From Trueperaceae bacterium (GTDB taxonomy: Bacteria > Deinococcota > Deinococci > Deinococcales > Trueperaceae): 46,506 nucleotides of DNA. Of the stretch, positions 22,898 to 31,571 are shown in pieces. The notes beneath the pieces are model-generated. The model was not told where the DNA came from. It worked only from the letters and a program-made list of their open reading frames with translations, and did not search any database. The position numbers were made by a program, and so were the translations under genes. Every line of letters starts with the position of its first letter. Within the stretch, counting starts at the first letter, position 1. The stretch spans positions 1 to 46,506 of the forward strand of contig DASVCN010000004.1 in assembly GCA_036381595.1 (NCBI GenBank), written 5' to 3'.

Positions 22898-23266
22898 TCA
22901 GGCCGGGCTCGCCACCTTCGCAACGGGCGTTACAGCGGCCTCGTCCTCCTCGCCGGTGCGGATCCGGTAGACCTTCTCGAGCGGCGTCACGAACACCTTG
23001 CCATCACCGACCTCGCCGGTGCGGGCCGAGCGAAGCAGCGCCTCGACCGCCCTCTCGACATACGGCTCGGTCAGGGCGATGTCGAGTCGCAGCTTCTCGG
23101 CAAGCTCCATCTTCACGGTAGTACCGCGGTATGTCTGGACCGTCTCGGCCTCGCCGCCGTGGCCGCGAACCGGGGTGACGGTTATCCCCTCGATGTCGGC
23201 CTCGAAGAGCGCTTTGAGCACGGCGTCGAGCTTCTCCTTGCGGATCACGGCGGTGACCAGCTTCAT
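22898..23266 (-). CDS. glnB: PII nitrogen regulatory protein (GlnB/GlnK family)
   Basis: 122 aa. Signals nitrogen and energy status by binding ATP/ADP and 2-oxoglutarate, and probably gates Amt. Family marks: KLVTAVIRKEKLDAVLKAL, GITVTPVRGHG, the T-loop around ETVQTYRG (Tyr46), GEVGDGK (Lys90) and the phosphate-binding VYRIRTGE. Residue 51, the uridylylated Tyr of proteobacterial PII, is Val here, so control by uridylylation at that site is excluded. The C-terminus (about 107-122) extends beyond the usual end. ATG overlaps the amt stop (ATGA), so it is translated with amt; the more common order is PII first. Confidence 0.9.
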   Translation of the reverse strand: MKLVTAVIRKEKLDAVLKALFEADIEGITVTPVRGHGGEAETVQTYRGTTVKMELAEKLRLDIALTEPYVERAVEALLRSARTGEVGDGKVFVTPLEKVYRIRTGEEDEAAVTPVAKVASPA

Positions 23267-24672
23267 GCCCGGCCACCCAGCGCCCGAGTGGCGGTCCCGG
23301 CGATCTCGGCGGCCTTGCTCGAGCTGACCACCGGTATCAGCAGGGCCCCTTCGCCGTCGCTGTACCCCTCCTCGCCATGGAGAGGAATGTCGAGGCCGAC
23401 CGCTTCCTGCCCGTCCTCGGTCCGGAGCGGAACCACCAGCGAGACGGCTGCGGCGATCAGCAACGTACCCGAGGCACTGAAGACGATGGAGATGACTACG
23501 CCAAGGGCCTGGGTTGCGAGCTGGGCCAACCCGCCCTCGACCGGAGAACCCCAGGCGACCGAGGCGAAGAGGCCGGTGAGGAGGGCGCCGGTTATACCCC
23601 CTACGCCGTGGGCGGCGAAGACGTCGAGCGAGTCGTCGACTCGACTCCTGGCGCGCCAACCTATGGCCAGGTAGCAGGGCAGAGCCGCTGCCGCGCCGGT
23701 GAGGACGGCGGCCATCGGGCTCATGACCCCGGCTCCCGGGGTGATCGCGACCAGCCCAACGACGATCGCGGTGGCGAGGCCGACCGCGGTGACCTTGCCG
23801 GTCCGGAAGGTGTCGAGAAGCATCCAGGCGACCAGGGTCGCGGCCGGCGCGAGCAGGGTGTTGAGGAACGCCAGGGCTGCGTATCCGTCGGCCGCGTAGG
23901 CGCTGCCGCCGTTGAAGCCGAACCAGCCGAACCAGAGGATGCCGGCGCCGATGAGCGCCAAGGGGATCTGGTGGGGGAGCATCGCGCGCAGTCCGTAGTC
24001 ACGCCTCTTACCGACGAGGAGCGCGAGCACCAGGGCGCTCACAGCCGCATTCACGTGCACTACCGTGCCCCCGGCGAAATCGATCACGCTTCGCCCGAAC
24101 AGGTCGTCGAAGATCCCCCCGCCCCACGCCCAGTGGGCCAGAGGGGCGTAGACGAGCACGCTCCAGAGAGCGATGAAGATCGTGTAGGCCGAGAAACTCA
24201 TCCGCTCCACCACCGCCCCGGAGACGAGGGCAGCGGCTACGATCGCGAATCCTCCCTGGAAGGCGACGTCGAGTACGGCCGGTACCCCTTCGCCGGCCAG
24301 ACCGATCCCACTCAGGAAGAAGTGGGCGGGTCCGCCAAGGAACGTGCTCCCTGGGGCGTAAGCGATGCTGTAACCGAAGAAGACCCAGCCGAGCGCGACG
24401 ATCCCGAGGCACACGAAGCTCATCATCATCGTGTTGAGCACGTTCTTCCGGCGCACCAGCCCCCCGTAGAAGAGGGCGAGACCGGTGACCATGAAGAGTA
24501 CGAGGCCGGCCGAGACGAGCAGCCAACCGGTCGTGGCCGGGTCCGGTGCTGCGGTCGGTCCCTGTACAGGTGTCGCCTCGGGCTGTGCGGCCGCCGCGGC
24601 GAGGAAGGGCAGCAGGAGCGCGGCTGCGACCCGAGGGAGTGAGCGAGTCTTCGTCCACATAGACCGATCCAT
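23263..24672 (-). CDS. amt: Ammonium transporter Amt
   Basis: 469 aa. A signal sequence and Pro/Thr-rich segment (1-50) precede the Amt/Rh core with eleven helices. Recognisable parts are FYGGLVRRKNVLN, DFAGGTVVHVNAA (first channel His), GWFGFNGGS, and FAAHGVGGITGALLTG (second His, cytoplasmic gate). The tail (about 420-469) is long and carries VGLDIPLHGEEGY, the segment that contacts PII and trimer neighbours in other Amt proteins. ATG 24672 is set by GGAGGTG at 5 nt; an upstream frame extension is ignored. Operon with the overlapping PII gene. Confidence 0.93.
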   Translation of the reverse strand: MDRSMWTKTRSLPRVAAALLLPFLAAAAAQPEATPVQGPTAAPDPATTGWLLVSAGLVLFMVTGLALFYGGLVRRKNVLNTMMMSFVCLGIVALGWVFFGYSIAYAPGSTFLGGPAHFFLSGIGLAGEGVPAVLDVAFQGGFAIVAAALVSGAVVERMSFSAYTIFIALWSVLVYAPLAHWAWGGGIFDDLFGRSVIDFAGGTVVHVNAAVSALVLALLVGKRRDYGLRAMLPHQIPLALIGAGILWFGWFGFNGGSAYAADGYAALAFLNTLLAPAATLVAWMLLDTFRTGKVTAVGLATAIVVGLVAITPGAGVMSPMAAVLTGAAAALPCYLAIGWRARSRVDDSLDVFAAHGVGGITGALLTGLFASVAWGSPVEGGLAQLATQALGVVISIVFSASGTLLIAAAVSLVVPLRTEDGQEAVGLDIPLHGEEGYSDGEGALLIPVVSSSKAAEIAGTATRALGGRA

Positions 24673-24716
24673 CTGGCACCTCCAGCCGACCCGCGAGCGT
24701 ACGCCGGCGTTGACGA

Positions 24717-24746
24717 AACGTAGCACGTGAAAGTGTCATCTGGCAA
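24717..24746 (-). promoter_or_regulatory. Probable amt promoter
   Basis: On the minus strand TTGCCA (24741-24746), 18 bp, then TACGTT (24717-24722). The start would fall near 24710, giving a leader of about 38 nt. No sigma-54 -24/-12 element was seen. Confidence 0.4.
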
Positions 24747-24840
24747 CCATCGCTTGTACGCCGTGTCCAAGTAGCCGCTCTACCGTGCCAGCTGTTACGC
24801 ACGGAGTGGACAGAGGTCTCCCTCGCTAGGCACACAGCAA

Positions 24841-24867
24841 GGAGGCCGAGCTGCTCGCTCGGCCTCC
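24841..24867 (-). terminator. Terminator of the MazG-like gene
   Basis: GGAGGCCGAGC and GCTCGGCCTCC form a perfect 11-bp stem with a 5-nt loop, 33 nt after the stop at 24901. In the minus direction it is followed by TTGCTGTGTG, a weak U-tract. It also lies upstream of amt, where it would shield the amt promoter from read-through. Confidence 0.65.
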
Positions 24868-24900
24868 GTGACGATGCGGCTACCGCCGCGTAGATCGTGT

Positions 24901-25359
24901 CTAGTCGCCCTTCTGGCGCCGCCCCCGCTCTATCACGGCCGCCACGTCGGCAGGCCGCCAGCCCGGCGGTTTCAACTGCTTCCCGTCGGCGCGCTTGGGC
25001 CCGTCGGTCTTGCGCATGTTCGCCCTGTGTACCTCGTCGAACACCTCGTCGGCGTCGATCCCGAACCAGACGAGCGCTCCATAGGTCACGTAGAGCAGGT
25101 CCACCAGCTCGTGCGCAACCTGGGTGAAGCGGTCCTCGAGCTCGGCGGCCGACGCCTCGGCGAGCCGGGAGAGCGCTTCCATCACCTCGGCGTTCTCCTC
25201 CTCTATCAGTTTCCGCCGCAGGGCCAGGAGCTCGGGGCTCGGATAGCTGGGCGCCCGGGGCGGCGATTCTCCGATAGCTTCATGGAAGCGGCGAACGCGT
25301 TCGGCGTTGCTGGAGGGGCGATCGGTGACGGCCCCTGCTCGTTCTCGGTTGCTGCTCAT
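24901..25359 (-). CDS. MazG-like nucleotide pyrophosphohydrolase
   Basis: 152 aa. All-alpha NTP pyrophosphohydrolase fold: the metal-binding acidic pairs are in LIEEENAEVMEAL (Glu54, Glu55, Glu58) and AHELVDLLYVTYG (Glu84, Asp87). The segment FGIDADEVFDEVHRANMRK and the ending RADGKQLKPPGW are typical of the group related to phosphoribosyl-ATP pyrophosphohydrolase and Cof-like proteins. Probably hydrolyses a nucleoside triphosphate for housekeeping; the substrate is not predictable. ATG 25359 is set by a TAGAAT box 6 nt upstream. Stands alone with its own terminator. Confidence 0.82.
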   Translation of the reverse strand: MSSNRERAGAVTDRPSSNAERVRRFHEAIGESPPRAPSYPSPELLALRRKLIEEENAEVMEALSRLAEASAAELEDRFTQVAHELVDLLYVTYGALVWFGIDADEVFDEVHRANMRKTDGPKRADGKQLKPPGWRPADVAAVIERGRRQKGD

Positions 25360-25365
25360 CCGGCC

Positions 25366-25371
25366 ATTCTA
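25366..25371 (-). promoter_or_regulatory. -10 box of a probable leaderless promoter
   Basis: TAGAAT on the minus strand ends 6 nt before ATG 25359; no Shine-Dalgarno sequence. It lies 17 nt past the stop of the upstream amylase gene, so this gene is probably transcribed separately. Confidence 0.6.
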
Positions 25372-25387
25372 GCCGCCAGTCGCCTAG

Positions 25388-26839
<1,452 letters not shown>

Positions 26840-26846
26840 GACGACC

Positions 26847-26852
26847 ATTCTA
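26847..26852 (-). promoter_or_regulatory. -10 box of a probable leaderless promoter
   Basis: TAGAAT on the minus strand, 7 nt before ATG 26839, with no Shine-Dalgarno sequence. Third exact copy of this arrangement in the window. Confidence 0.6.
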
Positions 26853-26957
26853 GTCACGGTCCGCTGGCGCGCGGCCGTCATTTCCCACTGAGCGCCCGGC
26901 CGTTACGAAGCGGCGGCCGACCCCCTGGAGAGCCGGCCGCCTTCCGGTGCTCAGGCT

Positions 26958-27647
26958 TCAGGCCAAGGCCCCTGGCCCTCCCATCAGGGCCCCTTCCGGG
27001 TCCCCGAGGCGTCGCAGCGAGCGCAGGTCGCTGATCGAGATGCAACGGTAGCCGGTATCGATGATCCCGTCGTGCCGCATGTCGGCCAACTCCTTCGAGA
27101 CGCTCTCGCGGGTGCTTGCCGTACCTTCGGCGATCAACTCGTGTGAGGCGCATATGCGCCAGGAGCCGTCCTCGGCCTTCTCCGCCAACGGCGTTCGGAT
27201 CAGCTTGCAGAGGTAACGTGCGATCCGCTCGCGCAGGTACCCGACCTGGAAGTCGTACTCGTCGTTGAGTAGACGCTTCGTCTGGGCGACGAGCGAGTGG
27301 ACGACGCCGAGTACGTTCACACCCTGCAGTTCACGGGCATCGAACGCCTCGACCACCGCCTCGGTAGCGGCCTCGGCGTCGGCGAACCGGCTGGCCCCGA
27401 TGAAGACCTCCTCTCCGAAGAGGTCGCCGGGCAGCACGTGCCGCAGGGTCACGCTGCGTCCGTCGGGCTTGATGCGCATGAGCCGGATCAGTCCGCTCTC
27501 TACACGATAGAACGACTCAGGCACGTCCCCTTCGTGGAAGAGCGGTTGCCTCGCTGCCAGCCTGAGCTGGCGGCACTTGTCTTCGTGGAACCCCTCCGCC
27601 GTGTGCAGCTGCCTGACGCCTTCCCTCTGTAGTACGTAGTCGGACAT
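26958..27647 (-). CDS. Crp/Fnr-family transcription regulator
   Basis: 229 aa. The cyclic-nucleotide-binding-like beta-roll (about 25-125) contains FHEGDVPESFYRVESGLIRL and LPGDLFGEE, followed by the long dimer helix (VNVLGVVHSLVAQTKRLLND). The HTH is in SHELIAEGTASTRESVSKEL. Classic cAMP-contact residues are not clearly present, and the N-terminal 20 residues lack the Cys cluster of FNR. The effector is therefore unknown. ATG 27647 has GGGGGAGG at about 9 nt. It is divergent from the DUF4397 gene, with 207 nt between starts, and might regulate it. A longer upstream frame runs antisense through that neighbour and is rejected. Confidence 0.87.
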   Translation of the reverse strand: MSDYVLQREGVRQLHTAEGFHEDKCRQLRLAARQPLFHEGDVPESFYRVESGLIRLMRIKPDGRSVTLRHVLPGDLFGEEVFIGASRFADAEAATEAVVEAFDARELQGVNVLGVVHSLVAQTKRLLNDEYDFQVGYLRERIARYLCKLIRTPLAEKAEDGSWRICASHELIAEGTASTRESVSKELADMRHDGIIDTGYRCISISDLRSLRRLGDPEGALMGGPGALA

Positions 27648-27812
27648 GCTAGCTGCCTCCCCCCGTTTGTCCCGCTGCCCCCACCGTGCTTTCCGGGCCG
27701 ATGAGAAGGGCTCGATTCCGATGTGAAGGATTCCGCCCAGGAGGGGAAAAGTGACCGGACGCCCAGTGTGAGAATAGTAACGAAAGCCCATGTGCCTGCG
27801 CCCTCTCCGGTT

Positions 27813-27840
27813 TATGTTTCTCCTGCCGTACGACGGCAGG
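27813..27840 (+). promoter_or_regulatory. Possible -10 and leader hairpin of the DUF4397 gene
   Basis: TATGTT (27813-27818) could be a -10 box without a clear -35. It is followed by CCTGCCG, loop TACGA, CGGCAGG (27822-27840), a perfect 7-bp hairpin ending 2 nt before the GGGAGGT ribosome-binding site. A hairpin at the 5' end of a transcript would protect the message or tune initiation. Confidence 0.35.
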
Positions 27841-27854
27841 GGGAGGTAGTTGCA

Positions 27855-29060
27855 ATGGAAGTAGCCAAGAGATTCAGTCTCGTGCTGCTCCTCGCGCTGG
27901 GAGCGGCGTTCGGGGCGGCACAAGGAGTCGGTCAACCGGTAGAACCGGCGACTCCGGCACCCGAGATGGCACCGGCGCCGGAGATCCCCGACGTCGCCTG
28001 GGTGCGCCTCGCTCACTTCTCGCCGAACGCCCCGGAGTTGACGGTCACGTTCACGCCCACGGATGAGGAGACGGCGGCGGGGTTCAGCGGTGACCAGTTC
28101 CCGTCGATCGACTATAAGACCTTCACCGAGTACGTCGAGATCCCGGCGGGTAACTACACCGTCAGCGCGCAGGGGGTAGAGGGCACCGTGGAGGAGGAGT
28201 TCAGCTTCGCCCGCGGCTCCTACTACACACTGGCGACGATGGGACTGGTGCTTCCGGCCGACGTGCAGGCCGAACAGCAGCAGGAAGGTGAAGGGGAGGA
28301 TGGCGACGGCGGCGGATTCGTCGGGTTCTTCCAGAACCTCTTCGGTGAGGGCGACGAGAACCGCGACCGGCTGGCACTTCAGTTCCAGCTCATCGAGGAT
28401 GACCTGACGCGGGTCCCGAACGAGGGCGAAACCCTGGTGCGCGTGGTTCACGCTGCTCCTGGTACCGAACCGGTGGCCCTGGCGGTCGAGGGCGAGCAGG
28501 GCACGCTCGTGAGCGACGTCGAGTTCGGCGAGGCAAGCCGCTACGCCTCGTACGAAGGCACCGTAGAGGACCTCGAGGTGCGGCTCGCGGGCTCCCGCGC
28601 CGCCGCCTTCACGCTCGACAGCGTGAACCTCGAATCGGGCAACCTCAACACCGTCTACGTGGTGGGCACTCCGGTCGAGGAGGCCCCCCTCGCGATCATG
28701 GGCTCGAGCATCGCTCCGGTTGAAGCCGGCGCTCCGGCAGGCGAGGACGTCGCCGCGCAGACGCAGCAGGCCGGCGAGACAGCCGGTGGCGGCGCGGCCG
28801 AGGAGGATGCTGCCGAAGGGGATGCGGCCGAAGAGGAGGGTGCCGAGGGCGCTGCTCAGGAGGGCGCTAACGAAGAGCAGCCCGCCGAGGAGCCGGCACA
28901 ACCGGCCGACGAGGGCGCTGCCGGCGAAGAACAGGCCGGCGAGCAGGCCGGCGAAGCTACCGAAGAGCAGCCTGCCGAGGAGCCAGCGACGGAGGAGCCA
29001 GCTCCCGAGGAGCCGGCCGAACAGCCCGCTACGGAAGAGCCCGCAGAACAGGCTCAGTAA
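27855..29060 (+). CDS. Secreted DUF4397 protein with acidic Pro/Glu/Ala-rich tail
   Basis: 401 aa. Signal peptide MEVAKRFSLVLLLALGAAFG. Two DUF4397-like beta domains: about 46-135 (VAWVRLAHFSPNAPELTV ... YVEIPAGNYTVSAQG) and about 193-285 (LVRVVHAAPGTEPVALAVEG ... LNTVYVVGTP). Between them is an acidic Gln/Glu/Gly insert (138-172). Residues 291-401 are low complexity, with EEPAxEE and EEQAGEQ repeats; this resembles a wall-spanning or surface tail. It shares the acidic Gln-rich style of the cytochrome and quinoprotein at 244-4592. The start is set by GGAGGT at 7 nt. Function unknown; the domain is common in secreted proteins of Deinococcota and Firmicutes. Confidence 0.82.
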   Translation: MEVAKRFSLVLLLALGAAFGAAQGVGQPVEPATPAPEMAPAPEIPDVAWVRLAHFSPNAPELTVTFTPTDEETAAGFSGDQFPSIDYKTFTEYVEIPAGNYTVSAQGVEGTVEEEFSFARGSYYTLATMGLVLPADVQAEQQQEGEGEDGDGGGFVGFFQNLFGEGDENRDRLALQFQLIEDDLTRVPNEGETLVRVVHAAPGTEPVALAVEGEQGTLVSDVEFGEASRYASYEGTVEDLEVRLAGSRAAAFTLDSVNLESGNLNTVYVVGTPVEEAPLAIMGSSIAPVEAGAPAGEDVAAQTQQAGETAGGGAAEEDAAEGDAAEEEGAEGAAQEGANEEQPAEEPAQPADEGAAGEEQAGEQAGEATEEQPAEEPATEEPAPEEPAEQPATEEPAEQAQ

Positions 29061-29078
29061 GCGCTTACTCTAGTCGAG

Positions 29079-29105
29079 AGCGGGGCGGCCATCGGCCGCC
29101 CCGCT
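29079..29105 (+). terminator. Rho-independent terminator of the DUF4397 gene
   Basis: AGCGGGGCGGCC, loop ATC, GGCCGCCCCGCT: a perfect 12-bp stem 18 nt after the stop, followed by TCTCTTCGTGTTCT. Confidence 0.85.
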
Positions 29106-29145
29106 TCTCTTCGTGTTCTCAGGATTGCCAGCTGCTAGGGACGAA

Positions 29146-29212
29146 CAAAAGAAAAAGCTTTGAGAATCGCTCCGCCGGGGGGGCAGCGGGGTGCGGAGGT
29201 TCCTCAAAGCTT
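29146..29212 (-). terminator. Long terminator hairpin of lysS
   Basis: AAGCTTTGAG (29203-29212 on the minus strand) pairs with CTCAAAGCTT (29155-29164), a 10-bp stem. It encloses a second 6-bp stem CTCCGC/GCGGAG with a G-rich loop. In the minus direction it runs into TTTCTTTTGTT, a proper U-tract. It lies 95 nt after the lysS stop, an unusually distant and large terminator. Confidence 0.75.
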
Positions 29213-29306
29213 GAGAACATTATGCACAAGCCGTGAGAAGATTGCAAGAGGTAGCGGGACGTGAGTGCAAGCGATTACAGCAGGCGCCGGGCGCCCCTCC
29301 TACGAT

Positions 29307-30794
29307 TCACCCCTGTTCGGGTCGCAGTAGCGGGAAGAGGATAACGTCGCGGATGCTGGGCGCGTCAGCGAGCAGCATCGCAAGCCTGTCGATGCCCAGA
29401 CCCAGCCCGCCCGTGGGCGGCATGCCGTACTCCAGGGCAGCCAGGAAGTCCTCGTCCACCCGGTGCGCCTCCTCGTCTCCCCCTTCGCGCAACCTCTGCT
29501 GCAACTCGAACCTCTCTCGTTGATCGAGCGGGTCGTTGAGCTCGCTGAAGGCGTTACCCAGCTCCATTCCCACCGCCACCGGCTCGAACCGCTCCACCAG
29601 GCCGGGACGCGAGCGGTGATCCTTGGCCAGTGGGCTTATCGCTCTCGGATGATCCATCACGAAGGTGGGCTGGACGAGGTGCGGCTCGAGGTAGATGTCG
29701 TAGAGCTTGTCGTAGATCTGGTTGAGCGGTTGCCGGGCCAGGGCCTCTTCCCCCTGACCGGGATGCTCACGAGCGACCCAGGCACGCAGCTTCTCCTCGT
29801 CCAACAGGTCGAAGTCGATGCCCGCTCGTTCGGCGAGCGCCGAGGTGTAATCGACCCGCGGCCAAGGCGGGGTGAAATCGAGTTCCTGCCCCTGATACTC
29901 GATCACCTTCGATCCGCTCAGGCTCTCGACCAGCCGGGAGTACATCTGCTCGACCAGCTCGAGGATGTCGAGGTAGTCGCGCCCTGCCCAGTAGAGCTCG
30001 AGCATCGTGTACTCCGGGTTGTGCTTGTAGGAGATGCCCTCGTTGCGGAAGTTGCGACCGATCTCGTAGACCGCCTCGAAGCCGCCCACGATGAGCCTCT
30101 TGAGGTAGAGCTCCAGCGAGATGCGCAGGTGGAAGTCGAAGTCGAGCGCGTTGTGGTGGGTGATGAAGGGCCTCGCCTCGGCGCCCCCGGGAACGGCCTG
30201 CAGGACCGGCGTCTCCACCTCGATGAAACCGAGGTCGTCGAGGTAGCGGCGGATGTACGAGATCGCTTTGGAGCGAAGTTCGAACGCCCGACGCACTTCG
30301 GGATTGACCATCAGGTCGAGGTGGCGCTGGCGGTACCTGCGCTCCTTGTCGGAGAGCCCGTGGAACTTGTCCGGCAGAGGCCTCAGTGACTTCACCAGCG
30401 GGCGGAAGTCGGTCGCCTTGACCGTCAGTTCGCCCGTCCTGGTAACGAAGAGAGTGCCGCGCACCTCCAGCCAATCGCCCAGGTCGATCTTCTTCAGGGT
30501 CCTGTATTTCTCGAGCTCGTCGCGCTGGAAGTAGGCCTGGATGTTGCCGGTCGGGTCGGCCAGGGTGATGAAGGTAACCTTGCCCATGCCCCTGATGGTC
30601 ATGGCCCGGCCCGCTACCGTAACCTCCTCGTCCCAGGCCTCGCCCGGTTGGGCGCCCTCGTAGCGCTGCTGCAGCTCTGCCGCCTTGTCACTCACCCGGT
30701 AGCTGTACGGGAACCGCTCGAAGCCCTCCTCGGCCAATCTCTCGAGGTTCTCTAGTCGCTGCTGCCGCTGTTCCTGAAGGGACTTCTCCGACAT
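29307..30794 (-). CDS. lysS: Lysyl-tRNA synthetase, class II
   Basis: 495 aa. Charges tRNA-Lys. N-terminal OB-fold anticodon domain (about 55-140: [18 protein letters not shown]). The catalytic core has motif 1 ([15 protein letters not shown]), motif 2 ([11 protein letters not shown] ... [12 protein letters not shown]) and motif 3 ([13 protein letters not shown]), plus [13 protein letters not shown] and the Lys-specific [14 protein letters not shown]. Complete and of normal length. ATG 30794 is leaderless-type, with TAGACT 8 nt upstream and no Shine-Dalgarno. It follows gfh1 on the same strand but is separated from it by a strong terminator. Confidence 0.97.
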   Translation of the reverse strand: MSEKSLQEQRQQRLENLERLAEEGFERFPYSYRVSDKAAELQQRYEGAQPGEAWDEEVTVAGRAMTIRGMGKVTFITLADPTGNIQAYFQRDELEKYRTLKKIDLGDWLEVRGTLFVTRTGELTVKATDFRPLVKSLRPLPDKFHGLSDKERRYRQRHLDLMVNPEVRRAFELRSKAISYIRRYLDDLGFIEVETPVLQAVPGGAEARPFITHHNALDFDFHLRISLELYLKRLIVGGFEAVYEIGRNFRNEGISYKHNPEYTMLELYWAGRDYLDILELVEQMYSRLVESLSGSKVIEYQGQELDFTPPWPRVDYTSALAERAGIDFDLLDEEKLRAWVAREHPGQGEEALARQPLNQIYDKLYDIYLEPHLVQPTFVMDHPRAISPLAKDHRSRPGLVERFEPVAVGMELGNAFSELNDPLDQRERFELQQRLREGGDEEAHRVDEDFLAALEYGMPPTGGLGLGIDRLAMLLADAPSIRDVILFPLLRPEQG

Positions 30795-30802
30795 GACTCA
30801 AC

Positions 30803-30808
30803 AGTCTA
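30803..30808 (-). promoter_or_regulatory. -10 box of a probable leaderless promoter for lysS
   Basis: TAGACT on the minus strand, 8 nt before ATG 30794, just downstream of the gfh1 terminator. Confidence 0.5.
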
Positions 30809-30821
30809 AGCGACGGACGCA

Positions 30822-30857
30822 CGAAAAATGGGCGGGTAGCCCGAAGACGACCCGCCC
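30822..30857 (-). terminator. Rho-independent terminator of gfh1
   Basis: GGGCGGGT and ACCCGCCC form a perfect 8-bp GC stem 17 nt after the gfh1 stop. In the minus direction it is followed directly by ATTTTTCG. Confidence 0.9.
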
Positions 30858-30874
30858 ACGAGACAGCGCTGGCT

Positions 30875-31345
30875 TCAGCTGATCGACATCAGGGTGTACT
30901 CGTTGCGCCGGTTGTTGATGACGACCTCGACGGTATCCCCCGGCTTGCGCCCCATCAGCGCCTGGCCCAGCGGAGACTCGTCGCTTACCTTGGGGATGTC
31001 TCCCTCGAGGACACCGGCCTCGATCGGCGAGACCAGCTGAACCTCGAACGCCTCCTTCGAAGCGGTGTCCTGGAGGGTGATGACAGCACCCAGGTCCACC
31101 TTGTCCACCTCGTGGGCGGCGATGATCTCGGCCCTGTTCAGCTGATCCTCGAGGTTGTCGATGCGCATCTCGAGGCGGGCCTTCTCGCGCTTGGCCTCCT
31201 CGAGCCCGGAATCGTCGTAGTCGTCCGAGGAGCCGGTCAGCTCGCGGAGGATCCGCGTGGCCTCCTCGAGGCGAACGTACTCCTGTTCCAACTGCGTCTT
31301 CAGTCGGTCATACCCTTCCTGTGTGAGGCGGACCTGCCTTGCCAT
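30875..31345 (-). CDS. gfh1: Gfh1, Gre-family RNA polymerase inhibitor
   Basis: 156 aa. The fold is that of GreA: N-terminal coiled coil (1-75) and C-terminal FKBP-like domain (about 80-156, with VQLVSPIEAGVLEGD and SPLGQALMGRKPGD). The tip of the coiled coil reads SSDDYDDSGLEEAK (Asp41, Asp42, Asp44, Asp45) instead of the GreA tip with its catalytic Asp and Glu in a DLSENAEY-like loop. The acidic four-Asp tip is the mark of Thermus/Deinococcus Gfh1, which enters the secondary channel and inhibits polymerase rather than stimulating cleavage. Automated annotation would probably name it GreA. Start set by AGGAGGAG. Monocistronic, with its own terminator. Confidence 0.85.
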   Translation of the reverse strand: MARQVRLTQEGYDRLKTQLEQEYVRLEEATRILRELTGSSDDYDDSGLEEAKREKARLEMRIDNLEDQLNRAEIIAAHEVDKVDLGAVITLQDTASKEAFEVQLVSPIEAGVLEGDIPKVSDESPLGQALMGRKPGDTVEVVINNRRNEYTLMSIS

Positions 31346-31423
31346 GATCTCCTCCTGCCGGTATACATGCTTGCCCCGACCGGTACCGGTGGAGGCGAGC
31401 CCGTTTGGCTAGTTGACGTTGGC

Positions 31424-31429
31424 ATTTTA
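31424..31429 (-). promoter_or_regulatory. Possible -10 box of gfh1
   Basis: TAAAAT on the minus strand, 78 nt upstream of the gfh1 start. No convincing -35 at 16-18 bp. Between it and the gene lies the palindrome ACCGGTACCGGT (about 31379-31390). Confidence 0.3.
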
Positions 31430-31491
31430 GCCCATTTCCGGCGACGGAGACTGTCGCCAGCAACGTCCTCCCGCACGTTCCGGTTCCGGAA

Positions 31492-31525
31492 CGAGGGGAG
31501 GGGTCCGTGCGGACCCCTCCCCTCG
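31492..31525 (-). terminator. Terminator of the leftward betaine operon
   Basis: CGAGGGGAGGGGTCCG and CGGACCCCTCCCCTCG are perfectly complementary over 16 bp around a TG centre, giving a real stem of about 14-15 bp. It lies 46 nt after the proX stop. The minus-strand tail TTCCGGAACC is only weakly U-rich. Confidence 0.75.
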
Positions 31526-31571
31526 ACGTGCCGGCGCGGGCCCAAGCCCTCCGGCGGAAGCTGCTTCCAGC

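Noticed and set aside
23377-24642. Open frame of 421 codons opposite amt
   Set aside because: Antisense shadow of the ammonium transporter, rich in Arg, Glu and Gly with no hydrophobic core.
27648-28901. N-terminal extension of the Crp/Fnr frame to 647 residues
   Set aside because: The extra part is antisense to the DUF4397 gene. The family start and a ribosome-binding site are at 27647.
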